From Euwallacea fornicatus (lineage: Eukaryota; Arthropoda; Insecta; Coleoptera; Curculionidae): a DNA stretch of 64,000 bases. The notes beneath the pieces are model-generated. The model saw only the letters and a list, made by a program, of their open reading frames with translations. It did not search any database and was not told where the DNA came from. Position 1 is the stretch's first letter. Each line of letters begins with the position of its first letter. This document shows, piece by piece, positions 37,205 through 50,877 of the stretch. The DNA lies in NCBI RefSeq assembly GCF_040115645.1, contig NW_027096016.1, positions 930,001 through 994,000 of the forward strand, given 5' to 3'. Made by a program: the position numbers and the translations under genes.

Positions 37205-40200
37205 ACATCATGATTACATCTTGTTGAACTTCCAAGAAAAATAGTACTTTATGTGCTCAAACACATAACTTTTGTGACTTTTCAAACTTTGAAGCTCGAT
37301 AGCTTCGGCAAATGAAGACCAAATTTGTTAAACAAAGTGTCAAATTAATCAGCTCGACGAGATCTTTAAAATGACACAACACACCATGATTACATCTTGT
37401 TGAACTTCCAAGAAAAATAGTTCTTTATGTGCTCAAACACACAACTTTTGTGACTTTTCAAACTTAGAAGCTCGATAGCTTCGGCAAATGAAGACCAAAT
37501 TTGTTAAACAAAGTGTCAAATTAATCACCTCAACGAGATTTTGAAGATGTCACAACACATCATGATTGCATCTTGTTGAATTTCCAAGAAAAATAGTACT
37601 TTATGTGCTGAAACACACAACTTTTGTGACTTTTCAAATTTTGAAGCTCGATAACTTCGGCAAATGTGGACCAAATTTCTTAAACAAAGTGTCAAAGTAA
37701 TCACCTCAACGAGATTTTGAAGATGTCACAACACATCATGATTACATCTTGTTGAACTTCCAGGAAAAATAGTACTTTATGTGCTCAAACACACAACTTT
37801 TGTGACTTTTCAAACTTTGAAGCTCGATAGCTTCGGCAAATGAAGACCAAATTTGTTAAACAAAGTGTCAAATTAATCAGCTCGACGAGATCTTTAAAAT
37901 GACACAACACACCATGATTACATCTTGTTGAACTTCCAAGAAAAATAGTACTTTATGTGCTCAAACACACAACTTTTGTGACTTTTTAAACATTGAAGCT
38001 CGATAGCTTCGGCAAATGAAGACCAAATTTGTTAAACAAAGTGTCAAATTAATCAGCTCGACGAGATTTTGAATATGTCACAACAAATCATGATTGCATC
38101 TTGTTGAATTTCCAAGAAAAATAGTACTTTATGTGCTCAAACACACATATTTTTTGACTTTTCAAACTTTGAAGCTCGATAACTTCGGCAAATGTGGACC
38201 AAATTTCTTAAACATAGTGTCAAAGTAATCACCTAAACGAGATTTTGAAGATGTCACAACACATCATGATTACATCTTGTTGAACTTCCAAGAAAAATAG
38301 TACTTTATGTGCTCAAACACACAACTTTTGTGACTTTTCAAACTTTGAAGCTCGATAGCTTCGGCAAATGAAGACCAAATTTGTTAAACAAAGTGTCAAA
38401 TTAATCAGCTCGACGAGATCTTTAAAATGACACAACACATCATCATTGCACCTTGTTGAACTTCCAAGAAAAATAGTACATTATGTGCTCAAACACACAA
38501 CTTTTGTGACTTTTCAAACTTTGAAGCTCGATAACTTCGGGAATTGTGAACCACATTTCTTAAACAAAGTGTCAAATTAATCAGCTCCACGAAATTTTGA
38601 AGATGTCACAACACATCATGATTGCATCTTGTTGAATTTCCAAGAAAAATAGTACTTTATGTGCTCAAACACACATATTTTGTGACTTTTCAAATTTTGA
38701 AGCTCGATAACTTCGGCAAATGTGGACCAAATTTCTTAAACAAAGTGTCAAAGTAATCACCTCAACGAGATTTTGAAGATGTCACAACACATCATGATTA
38801 CATCTTGTTGAACTTCCAAGAAAAATAGTACTTTATGTGCTCAAACACACAACTTTTGTGACTTTCCAAACTTTGAAGCTCGATAACTTTGGCAAATGTG
38901 GACCAAATTTGTTAACCAAAGTGTCAAATTAATCACCTCAACGAGATTTTGAAGATGTCACAACACATCATGATTGCATCTTGTTGAATTTCCAAGAAAA
39001 ATAGTACTTTATGTGCTGAAACACACAACTTTTGTGACTTTTCAAACTTAGAAGCTCGATAGCTTCGGCAAATGAAGACCAAATTTGTTAAACAAAGTGT
39101 CAAATTAATCACCTCAACGAGATTTTGAAGATGTCACAACACATCATGATTGCATCTTGTTGAATTTCCAAGAAAAATAGTACTTTATATGCTGAAACAC
39201 ACAACTTTTGTGACTTTTCAAATTTTGAAGCTCGATAACTTCGGCAAATGTGGACCAAATTTCTTAAACAAAGTGTCAAATTAATCAGCTCGACGAGATC
39301 TTTAAAATGACACAACACACCATGATTACATCTTGTTGAACTTCCAAGAAAAATAGTTCTTTATGTGCTCAAACACACAACTTTTGTGACTTTTCAAACT
39401 TAGAAGCTCGATAGCTTCGGCAAATGAAGACCAAATTTGTTAAACAAAGTGTCAAATTAATCACCTCAACGAGATTTTGAAGATGTCACAACACATCATG
39501 ATTACATCTTGTTGAACTTCCAAGAAAAATAGTACTTTATGTGCTCAAACACACAACTTTTGTGACTTTTCAAACTTTGAAGCTCGATAACTTCGGCATA
39601 TGTGGACCAAATTTCTTAAACAAAGTGTCAAAGTAATCACCTCAACGAGATTTTGAAGATGTCACAAAACATCATGATTACATCTTGTTGAACTTCCAAG
39701 AAAAATAGTACTTTATGTGCTCAAACACATAACTTTTGTGACTTTTCAAACTTTGAAGCTCGATAGCTTCGGCAAATGAAGACCAAATTTGTTAAACAAA
39801 GTGTCAAATTAATCAGCTCGACGAGATCTTTAAAATGACACAACACACCATGATTACATCTTGTTGAACTTCCAAGAAAAATAGTTCTTTATGTGCTCAA
39901 ACACACAACTTTTGTGACTTTTCAAACTTAGAAGCTCGATAGCTTCGGCAAATGAAGACCAAATTTGTTAAACAAAGTGTCAAATTAATCACCTCAACGA
40001 GATTTTGAAGATGTCACAACACATCATGATTGCATCTTGTTGAATTTCCAAGAAAAATAGTACTTTATGTGCTGAAACACACAACTTTTGTGACTTTTCA
40101 AATTTTGAAGCTCGATAACTTCGGCAAATGTGGACCAAATTTCTTAAACAAAGTGTCAAAGTAATCACCTCAACGAGATTTTGAAGATGTCACAACACAT

Positions 40201-40548
40201 CATGATTACATCTTGTTGAATTTCCAAGAAAAATAGTACTTTATGTGCTCAAACATATAACTTTTGTGACTTTTCAAACTTTGAAGCTCGATAGCTTCGG
40301 CAAATGAAGACCAAATTTGTTAAACAAAGTGTCAAATTAATCAGCTCGACGAGATTTTGAAGATGTCACAACACATCATGATTGCATCTTGTTGAATTTC
40401 CAAGAAAAATAGTACTTTATGTGCTCAAACACACATATTTTGTGACTTTTCAAATTCTGAAGCTCGATAACTTTGGCAAATGTGGACCAAATTTGTTAAA
40501 CAAAGTGTCAAAGTAATCACCTCAACGAGATTTTGGAGATGTCACAAC
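37205..40548 (+). repeat. 3344 bp 19-mer higher-order unit, copy 1
   Basis: The match at offset 3344 runs 37205-40609 against 40549-43953. Shared private marks are CCAGGAAAA, TTTTTAAACATTG, TATGTCACAACAAATC, the gggaattg monomer at 38535/41879, TTTATATGCTGAAAC, CACAAAACATC, CAAACATATAAC and TTTTGGAGATG. All 19 monomers are 176 bp. I saw no difference at these sites. Confidence 0.9.
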
Positions 40549-43500
40549 ACATCATGATTACATCTTGTTGAACTTCCAAGAAAAATAGTACTTTATGTGC
40601 TCAAACACATAACTTTTGTGACTTTTCAAACTTTGAAGCTCGATAGCTTCGGCAAATGAAGACCAAATTTGTTAAACAAAGTGTCAAATTAATCAGCTCG
40701 ACGAGATCTTTAAAATGACACAACACACCATGATTACATCTTGTTGAACTTCCAAGAAAAATAGTTCTTTATGTGCTCAAACACACAACTTTTGTGACTT
40801 TTCAAACTTAGAAGCTCGATAGCTTCGGCAAATGAAGACCAAATTTGTTAAACAAAGTGTCAAATTAATCACCTCAACGAGATTTTGAAGATGTCACAAC
40901 ACATCATGATTGCATCTTGTTGAATTTCCAAGAAAAATAGTACTTTATGTGCTGAAACACACAACTTTTGTGACTTTTCAAATTTTGAAGCTCGATAACT
41001 TCGGCAAATGTGGACCAAATTTCTTAAACAAAGTGTCAAAGTAATCACCTCAACGAGATTTTGAAGATGTCACAACACATCATGATTACATCTTGTTGAA
41101 CTTCCAGGAAAAATAGTACTTTATGTGCTCAAACACACAACTTTTGTGACTTTTCAAACTTTGAAGCTCGATAGCTTCGGCAAATGAAGACCAAATTTGT
41201 TAAACAAAGTGTCAAATTAATCAGCTCGACGAGATCTTTAAAATGACACAACACACCATGATTACATCTTGTTGAACTTCCAAGAAAAATAGTACTTTAT
41301 GTGCTCAAACACACAACTTTTGTGACTTTTTAAACATTGAAGCTCGATAGCTTCGGCAAATGAAGACCAAATTTGTTAAACAAAGTGTCAAATTAATCAG
41401 CTCGACGAGATTTTGAATATGTCACAACAAATCATGATTGCATCTTGTTGAATTTCCAAGAAAAATAGTACTTTATGTGCTCAAACACACATATTTTTTG
41501 ACTTTTCAAACTTTGAAGCTCGATAACTTCGGCAAATGTGGACCAAATTTCTTAAACATAGTGTCAAAGTAATCACCTAAACGAGATTTTGAAGATGTCA
41601 CAACACATCATGATTACATCTTGTTGAACTTCCAAGAAAAATAGTACTTTATGTGCTCAAACACACAACTTTTGTGACTTTTCAAACTTTGAAGCTCGAT
41701 AGCTTCGGCAAATGAAGACCAAATTTGTTAAACAAAGTGTCAAATTAATCAGCTCGACGAGATCTTTAAAATGACACAACACATCATCATTGCACCTTGT
41801 TGAACTTCCAAGAAAAATAGTACATTATGTGCTCAAACACACAACTTTTGTGACTTTTCAAACTTTGAAGCTCGATAACTTCGGGAATTGTGAACCACAT
41901 TTCTTAAACAAAGTGTCAAATTAATCAGCTCCACGAAATTTTGAAGATGTCACAACACATCATGATTGCATCTTGTTGAATTTCCAAGAAAAATAGTACT
42001 TTATGTGCTCAAACACACATATTTTGTGACTTTTCAAATTTTGAAGCTCGATAACTTCGGCAAATGTGGACCAAATTTCTTAAACAAAGTGTCAAAGTAA
42101 TCACCTCAACGAGATTTTGAAGATGTCACAACACATCATGATTACATCTTGTTGAACTTCCAAGAAAAATAGTACTTTATGTGCTCAAACACACAACTTT
42201 TGTGACTTTCCAAACTTTGAAGCTCGATAACTTTGGCAAATGTGGACCAAATTTGTTAACCAAAGTGTCAAATTAATCACCTCAACGAGATTTTGAAGAT
42301 GTCACAACACATCATGATTGCATCTTGTTGAATTTCCAAGAAAAATAGTACTTTATGTGCTGAAACACACAACTTTTGTGACTTTTCAAACTTAGAAGCT
42401 CGATAGCTTCGGCAAATGAAGACCAAATTTGTTAAACAAAGTGTCAAATTAATCACCTCAACGAGATTTTGAAGATGTCACAACACATCATGATTGCATC
42501 TTGTTGAATTTCCAAGAAAAATAGTACTTTATATGCTGAAACACACAACTTTTGTGACTTTTCAAATTTTGAAGCTCGATAACTTCGGCAAATGTGGACC
42601 AAATTTCTTAAACAAAGTGTCAAATTAATCAGCTCGACGAGATCTTTAAAATGACACAACACACCATGATTACATCTTGTTGAACTTCCAAGAAAAATAG
42701 TTCTTTATGTGCTCAAACACACAACTTTTGTGACTTTTCAAACTTAGAAGCTCGATAGCTTCGGCAAATGAAGACCAAATTTGTTAAACAAAGTGTCAAA
42801 TTAATCACCTCAACGAGATTTTGAAGATGTCACAACACATCATGATTACATCTTGTTGAACTTCCAAGAAAAATAGTACTTTATGTGCTCAAACACACAA
42901 CTTTTGTGACTTTTCAAACTTTGAAGCTCGATAACTTCGGCATATGTGGACCAAATTTCTTAAACAAAGTGTCAAAGTAATCACCTCAACGAGATTTTGA
43001 AGATGTCACAAAACATCATGATTACATCTTGTTGAACTTCCAAGAAAAATAGTACTTTATGTGCTCAAACACATAACTTTTGTGACTTTTCAAACTTTGA
43101 AGCTCGATAGCTTCGGCAAATGAAGACCAAATTTGTTAAACAAAGTGTCAAATTAATCAGCTCGACGAGATCTTTAAAATGACACAACACACCATGATTA
43201 CATCTTGTTGAACTTCCAAGAAAAATAGTTCTTTATGTGCTCAAACACACAACTTTTGTGACTTTTCAAACTTAGAAGCTCGATAGCTTCGGCAAATGAA
43301 GACCAAATTTGTTAAACAAAGTGTCAAATTAATCACCTCAACGAGATTTTGAAGATGTCACAACACATCATGATTGCATCTTGTTGAATTTCCAAGAAAA
43401 ATAGTACTTTATGTGCTGAAACACACAACTTTTGTGACTTTTCAAATTTTGAAGCTCGATAACTTCGGCAAATGTGGACCAAATTTCTTAAACAAAGTGT

Positions 43501-43892
43501 CAAAGTAATCACCTCAACGAGATTTTGAAGATGTCACAACACATCATGATTACATCTTGTTGAATTTCCAAGAAAAATAGTACTTTATGTGCTCAAACAT
43601 ATAACTTTTGTGACTTTTCAAACTTTGAAGCTCGATAGCTTCGGCAAATGAAGACCAAATTTGTTAAACAAAGTGTCAAATTAATCAGCTCGACGAGATT
43701 TTGAAGATGTCACAACACATCATGATTGCATCTTGTTGAATTTCCAAGAAAAATAGTACTTTATGTGCTCAAACACACATATTTTGTGACTTTTCAAATT
43801 CTGAAGCTCGATAACTTTGGCAAATGTGGACCAAATTTGTTAAACAAAGTGTCAAAGTAATCACCTCAACGAGATTTTGGAGATGTCACAAC
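40549..43892 (+). repeat. 3344 bp 19-mer higher-order unit, copy 2
   Basis: This is the tandem partner of the preceding unit; the match continues 61 bp further, to 43953, and ends where ACACATAAC faces the shortened ACACAAC of the 174 bp monomer at 43815. The period (19 monomers) recurs independently at 54477 and, minus 2 bp, at the start of the window. Confidence 0.9.
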
Positions 43893-43953
43893 ACATCATG
43901 ATTACATCTTGTTGAACTTCCAAGAAAAATAGTACTTTATGTGCTCAAACACA

Positions 43954-46900
43954 ACTTTTGTGACTTTTCAAACTTTGAAGCTCGATAGCTTCGGCAAATG
44001 AAGACCAAATTTGTTAAACAAAGTGTCAAATTAATCAGCTCGACGAGATCTTTAAAATGACACAACACACCATGATTACATCTTGTTGAACTTCCAAGAA
44101 AAATAGTACTTTATGTGCTCAAACACACAACTTTTGTGACTTTTCAAACTTTGAAGCTCGATAACTTCGGCATATGTGGACCAAATTTCTTAAAACAAGT
44201 GTCAAAGTAATCACCTCAACGAGATTTTGAAGATGTCACAACACATCATGATTACATCTTGTTGAACTTCCAAGAAAAATAGTACTTTATGTGCTCAAAC
44301 ACACAACTTTTGTGACTTTTCAAACTTTGAAGCTCGATAACTTTGGAAAATGTGGACCAAATTTGTTAACCAAAGTGTCAAATTAATCACCTCAACGAGA
44401 TTTTGAAGATGTCACAACACATCATGATTGCATCTTGTTGAATTTCCAAGAAAAATAGTACTTTATGTGCTGAAACACACAACTTTTGTGACTTTTCAAA
44501 CTTTGAAGCTCGATAGCTTCGGCAAATGAAGACCAAATTTGTTAAACAAAGTGTCAAATTAATCAGCTCGACGAGATTTTGAAGATGTCACAACACATCA
44601 TGATTGCATCTTGTTGAACTTCCAAGAAAAATAGTTCTTTATGTGCTCAAACACACAACTTTTGTGACTTTTCAAACTTAGAAGCTCGATAGCTTCGGCA
44701 AATGAAGACCAAATTTGTTAAACAAAGTGTCAAATTAATCAGCTCGACGAGATCTTTAAAATGACACAACACACCATGATTACATCTTGTTGAACTTCCA
44801 AGAAAAATAGTACTTTATGTGCTCAAACACACAAATTTTGTGACTTTTCAAACATTGAAGCTCGATAGCTTCGGCAAATGAAGACCAAATTTGTTAAACA
44901 AAGTGTCAAATTAATCAGCTCGACGAGATCTTTAAAATGACACAACACACCATGATTACATCTTGTTGAACTTCCAAGAAAAATAGTTCTTTATGTGCTC
45001 AAACACACAACTTTTGTGACTTTTCAAACTTAGAAGCTCGATAGCTTCGGCAAATGAAGACCAAATTTGTTAAACAAAGTGTCAAATTAATCAGCTCGAC
45101 GAGATCTTTAAAATGACACAACACACCATGATTACATCTTGTTGAACTTCCAAGAAAAATAGTACTTTATGTGCTCAAACACACAAATTTTGTGACTTTT
45201 CAAACATTGAAGCTCGATAGCTTCGGCAAATGAAGACCAAATTTGTTAAACAAAGTGTCAAATTAATCAGCTCGACGAGATCTTTAAAATGACACAACAC
45301 ACCATCATTACATCTTGTTGAACTTCCAAGAAAAATAGTACTTTATGTGCTCAAACACACAACTTTTGTGACTTTTCAAACATTGAAGCTCGATAGCTTC
45401 GGCAAATGAAGACCAAATTTGTTAAACAAAGTGTCAAATTAATCAGCTCGACGAGATCTTTAAAATGACACAACACATCATCATTGCACCTTGTTGAACT
45501 TCCAAGAAAAATAGTACATTATGTGCTCAAACACACAACTTTTGTGACTTTTCAAACTTTGAAGCTCGATAACTTCGGGAATTGTGAACCACATTTCCTA
45601 AACAAAGTGTCAAATTAATCAGCTCCACGAAATTTTGAAGATGTCACAACACATCATGATTGCATCTTGTTGAATTTCCAAGAAAAATAGTACTTTATGT
45701 GCTCAAACACACATATTTTGTGACTTTTCAAATTTTGACGCTCGATAACTTCGGCAAATGTGGACCAAATTTCTTAAACAAAGTGTCAAAGTAATCACCT
45801 CAACGAGATTTTGAAGATGTCACAACACATCATGATTACATCTTGTTGAACTTCCAAGAAAAATAGTACTTTATGTGCTCAAACACACAACTTTTGTGAC
45901 TTTTCAAACTTTGAAGCTCGATAACTTTGGCAAATGTGGACCAAATTTGTTAACCAAAGTGTCAAATTGATCACCTCAACGAGATTTTGAAGATGTCACA
46001 ACACATCATGATTGCATCTTGTTGAATTTCCAAGAAAAATAGTACTTTATGTGCTGAAACACACAACTTTTGTGACTTTTCAAACTTTGAAGCTCGATAG
46101 CTTCGGCAAATGAAGACCAAATTTGTTAAACAAAGTGTCAAATTAATCAGCTCGACGAGATTTTGAAGATGTCACAACACATCATGATTGCATCTTGTTG
46201 AACTTCCAAGAAAAATAGTTCTTTATGTGCTCAAACACACAACTTTTGTGACTTTTCAAACTTAGAAGCTCGATAGCTTCGGCAAATGAAGACCAAATTT
46301 GTTAAACAAAGTGTCAAATTAATCAGCTCGACGAGATCTTTAAAATGACACAACACACCATGATTACATCTTGTTGAACTTCCAAGAAAAATAGTACTTT
46401 ATGTGCTCAAACACACAAATTTTGTGACTTTTCAAACATTGAAGCTCGATAGCTTCGGCAAATGAAGACCAAATTTGTTAAACAAAGTGTCAAATTAATC
46501 AGCTCGACGAGATCTTTAAAATGACACAACACACCATGATTACATCTTGTTGAACTTCCAAGAAAAATAGTACTTTATGTGCTCAAACACACAACTTTTG
46601 TGACTTTTCAAACATTGAAGCTCGATAGCTTCGGCAAATGAAGACCAAATTTGTTAAACAAAGTGTCAAATTAATCAGCTCGACGAGATCTTTAAAATGA
46701 CACAACACATCATCATTGCACCTTGTTGAACTTCCAAGAAAAATAGTACATTATGTGCTCAAACACACAACTTTTGTGACTTTTCAAACTTTGAAGCTCG
46801 ATAACTTCGGGAATTGTGAACCACATTTCCTAAACAAAGTGTCAAATTAATCAGCTCCACGAAATTTTGAAGATGTCACAACACATCATGATTGCATCTT

Positions 46901-47327
46901 GTTGAATTTCCAAGAAAAATAGTACTTTATGTGCTCAAACACACATATTTTGTGACTTTTCAAATTTTGAAGCTCGATAACTTCGGCAAATGTGGACCAA
47001 ATTTCTTAAACAAAGTGTCAAAGTAATCACCTCAACGAGATTTTGAAGATGTCACAACACATCATGATTACATCTTGTTGAACTTCCAAGAAAAATAGTA
47101 CTTTATGTGCTCAAACACACAACTTTTGTGACTTTTCAAACTTTGAAGCTCGATAACTTTGGCAAATGTGGACCAAATTTGTTAACCAAAGTGTCAAATT
47201 AATCACCTCAACGAGATTTTGAAGATGTCACAACACATCATGATTGCATCTTGTTGAATTTCCAAGAAAAATAGTACTTTATGTGCTGAAACACACAACT
47301 TTTGTGACTTTTCAAACTTTGAAGCTC
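43954..47327 (+). repeat. Class A run with 2-mer and 7-mer duplications
   Basis: Bases about 44960-46095 match about 46192-47327 at offset 1232 (seven monomers), with three private differences in the first copy: CACCATCATTAC near 45303, TTTTGACGCTC near 45737 and AAATTGATCACC near 45969. Inside it, monomers at 44693 and 45045 repeat a two-monomer (352 bp) step marked by ACAAATTTTG and AAACATTG. The order of monomers from 44170 parallels 7560-8600. This is the longest pure class A run seen (starts 44693 to 45397). Confidence 0.8.
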
Positions 47328-50300
47328 GATAACTTCGGCATATGAAGACCAAATTTGTTAAACAAAGTGTCAAATTAATCAGCTCGACGAGATCTTTAAA
47401 ATGACACAACACACCATGATTACATCTTGTTGAACTTCCAAGAAAAATAGTTCTTTATGTGCTCAAACACACAACTTTTGTGACTTTTCAAACTTAGAAG
47501 TTCGATAGCTTCGGCAAATGAAGACCAAATTTGTTAAGCAAAGTGTCAAATTAATCACCTCAACGAGATTTTGAAGATGTCACAACACATCATGATTGCA
47601 TCTTGTTGAATTTCCAAGAAAAATAGTACTTTATGTGCTGAAACACACAACTTTTGTGACTTTTCAAATTTTGAAGCTCGATAACTTCGGCAAATGTGGA
47701 CCAAATTTCTTAACCAAAGTGTCAAAGTAATCACCTCAACGAGATTTTGAAGATGTCACAACACATCATGATTACATCTTGTTGAACTTCCAAGAAAAAT
47801 AGTACTTTATGTGCTCAAACATATAACTTTTGTGACTTTTCAAATTTTGAAGCTCGATAGCTTCGGCAAATGAAGACCAAATTTGTTAAACAAAGTGTCA
47901 AATTAATCAGCTCGACGAGATTTTGAAGATGTCACAACACATCATGATTGCATCTTGTTGAACTTCCAAGAAAAATAGTTCTTTATGTGCTCAAACACAC
48001 AACTTTTGTGACTTTTCAAACTTAGAAGCTCGATAGCTTCGGCAAATGAAGACCAAATTTGTTAAACAAAGTGTCAAATTAATCAGCTCGACGAGATTTT
48101 GAAGATGTCACAACACATCATGATTGCATCTTGTTGAATTTCCAAGAAAAATAGTACTTTATGTGCTCAAACACACAACTTTTGTGACTTTTCCACTTTT
48201 GAAGCTCGATAACTTTGGCAAATGTGGACGAAATTTGTTAACCAAAGTGTCAAATTAATCAGCTCGACGAGATCTTTAAAATGACACACCAATTCATGAT
48301 TGCATCTTGTTGAATTTCCAAGAAAAATAGTACTTTATGTGCTCAAACACACATATTTTGTGACTTTTCAAACTTTGAAGCTCGATAACTTCGGCAAATG
48401 TGGACCAAATTTCTTAAACATAGTGTCAAAGTAATCACCTAAACGAGATTTTGAAGATGTCACAACACATCATGATTACATCTTGTTGAACTTCCAGGAA
48501 AAATAGTACTTTATGTGCTCAAACACACAACTTTTGTGACTTTTCAAACTTTGAAGCTCGATAGCTTCGGCAAATGAAGACCAAATTTGTTAAACAAAGT
48601 GTCAAATTAATCAGCTCGACGAGATCTTTAAAATGACACAACACACCATGATTACATCTTGTTGAACTTCCAAGAAAAATAGTACTTTATGTGCTGAAAC
48701 ATACAACTTTTGTGACTTTTCAAACTTTGAAGCTCGATAACTTCGGCATATGTGGACCAAATTTCTTAAACAAAGTGTCAAAGTAATCACCTCAACGAGA
48801 TTTTGAAGATGTCACAACACATCATGATTACATCTTGTTGAACTTCCAGGAAAAATAGTACTTTATGTGCTCAAACACACAACTTTTGTGACTTTTCAAA
48901 CTTTGAAGCTCGATAGCTTCGGCAAATGAAGACCAAATTTGTTAAACAAAGTGTCAAATTAATCAGCTCGACGAGATCTTTAAAATGACACAACACACCA
49001 TGATTACATCTTGTTGAACTTCCAAGAAAAATAGTACTTTATGTGCTCAAACACACAACTTTTGTGACTTTTCAAATTTTGAAGCTCGATAACTTCGGCA
49101 AATGTGGACCAAATTTCTTAAACAAAGTGTCAAAGTAATCACCTCAACGAGATTTTGAAGATGTCACAACACATCATGATTACATCTTGTTGAACTTCCA
49201 AGAAAAATAGTACTTTATGTGCTCAAACACATAACTTTTGTGACTTTTCAAACTTTGAAGCTCGATAGCTTCGGCAAATGAAGACCAAATTTGTTAAACA
49301 AAGTGTCAAATTAATCAGCTCGACGAGATCTTTAAAATGACACAACACACCATGATTACATCTTGTTGAACTTCCAAGAAAAATAGTACTTTATGTGCTC
49401 AAACACACAACTTTTGTGACTTTTCAAACATTGAAGCTCGATAGCTTCGGCAAATGAAGACCAAATTTGTTAAGCAAAGTGTCAAATTAATCAGCTCGAC
49501 GAGATCTTTAAAATGACACAACACACCATGATTACATCTTGTTGAACTTCCAAGAAAAATAGTACTTTATGTGCTCAAACATATAACTTTTGTGACTTTT
49601 CAAATTTTGAAGCTCGATAGCTTCGGCAAATGAAGACCAAATTTGTTAAACAAAGTGTCAAATTAATCAGCTCGACGAGATTTTGAAGATGTCACAACAC
49701 ATCATGATTGCATCTTGTTGAACTTCCAAGAAAAATAGTTCTTTATGTGCTCAAACACACAACTTTTGTGACTTTTCAAACTTAGAAGCTCGATAGCTTC
49801 GGCAAATGAAGACCAAATTTGTTAAACAAAGTGTCAAATTAATCAGCTCGACGAGATTTTGAAGATGTCACAACACATCATGATTGCATCTTGTTGAATT
49901 TCCAAGAAAAATAGTACTTTATGTGCTCAAACACACAACTTTTGTGACTTTTCCACTTTTGAAGCTCGATAACTTTGGCAAATGTGGACGAAATTTGTTA
50001 ACCAAAGTGTCAAATTAATCAGCTCGACGAGATCTTTAAAATGACACACCAATTCATGATTGCATCTTGTTGAATTTCCAAGAAAAATAGTACTTTATGT
50101 GCTCAAACACACAACTTTTGTGACTTTTCAAACTTTGAAGCTCGATAGCTTCGGCAAATGAAGACCAAATTTGTTAAACATAGTGTCAAAGTAATCACCT
50201 AAACGAGATTTTGAAGATGTCACAACACATCATGATTACATCTTGTTGAACTTCCAAGAAAAATAGTACTTTATGTGCTCAAACACACAACTTTTGTGAC

Positions 50301-50877
50301 TTTTCAAACTTTGAAGCTCGATAGCTTCGGCAAATGAAGACCAAATTTGTTAAACAAAGTGTCAAATTAATCAGCTCGACGAGATCTTTAAAATGACACA
50401 ACACACCATGATTACATCTTGTTGAACTTCCAAGAAAAATAGTACTTTATGTGCTGAAACATACAACTTTTGTGACTTTTCAAACATTGAAGCTCGATAG
50501 CTTCGGCAAATGAAGACCAAATTTGTTAAACAAAGTGTCAAATTAATCAGCTCGACGAGATTTTGAAGATGTCACAACACATCATGATTGCATCTTGTTG
50601 AACTTCCAAGAAAAATAGTTCTTTATGTGCTCAAACACACAACTTTTGTGACTTTTCAAACTTAGAAGCTCGATAGCTTCGGCAAATGAAGACCAAATTT
50701 GTTAAACAAAGTGTCAAATTAATCAGCTCGACGAGATTTTGAAGATGTCACAACACATCATGATTGCATCTTGTTGAATTTCCAAGAAAAATAGTACTTT
50801 ATGTGCTCAAACACACAACTTTTGTGACTTTTCAAACTTTGAAGCTCGATAGCTTCGGCAAATGAAGACCAAATTTG
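47328..50877 (+). repeat. Mosaic segment reusing the 23-mer order
   Basis: From 46805 the sequence follows the order seen from 18475 (offset 28330), through CAAACATATAAC and the acaccaattc monomer at 48213. It then switches to the order seen from 16.5 and 28.1 kb (CCAGGAAAA, GCTGAAACATAC). A second acaccaattc monomer lies at 49973, ten monomers after the first. Private changes are AGTTCGATAG near 47502 and GTTAAGCAAAG near 47535 and 49472. Hybrid monomers start at 50149 and 50853. Confidence 0.72.
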
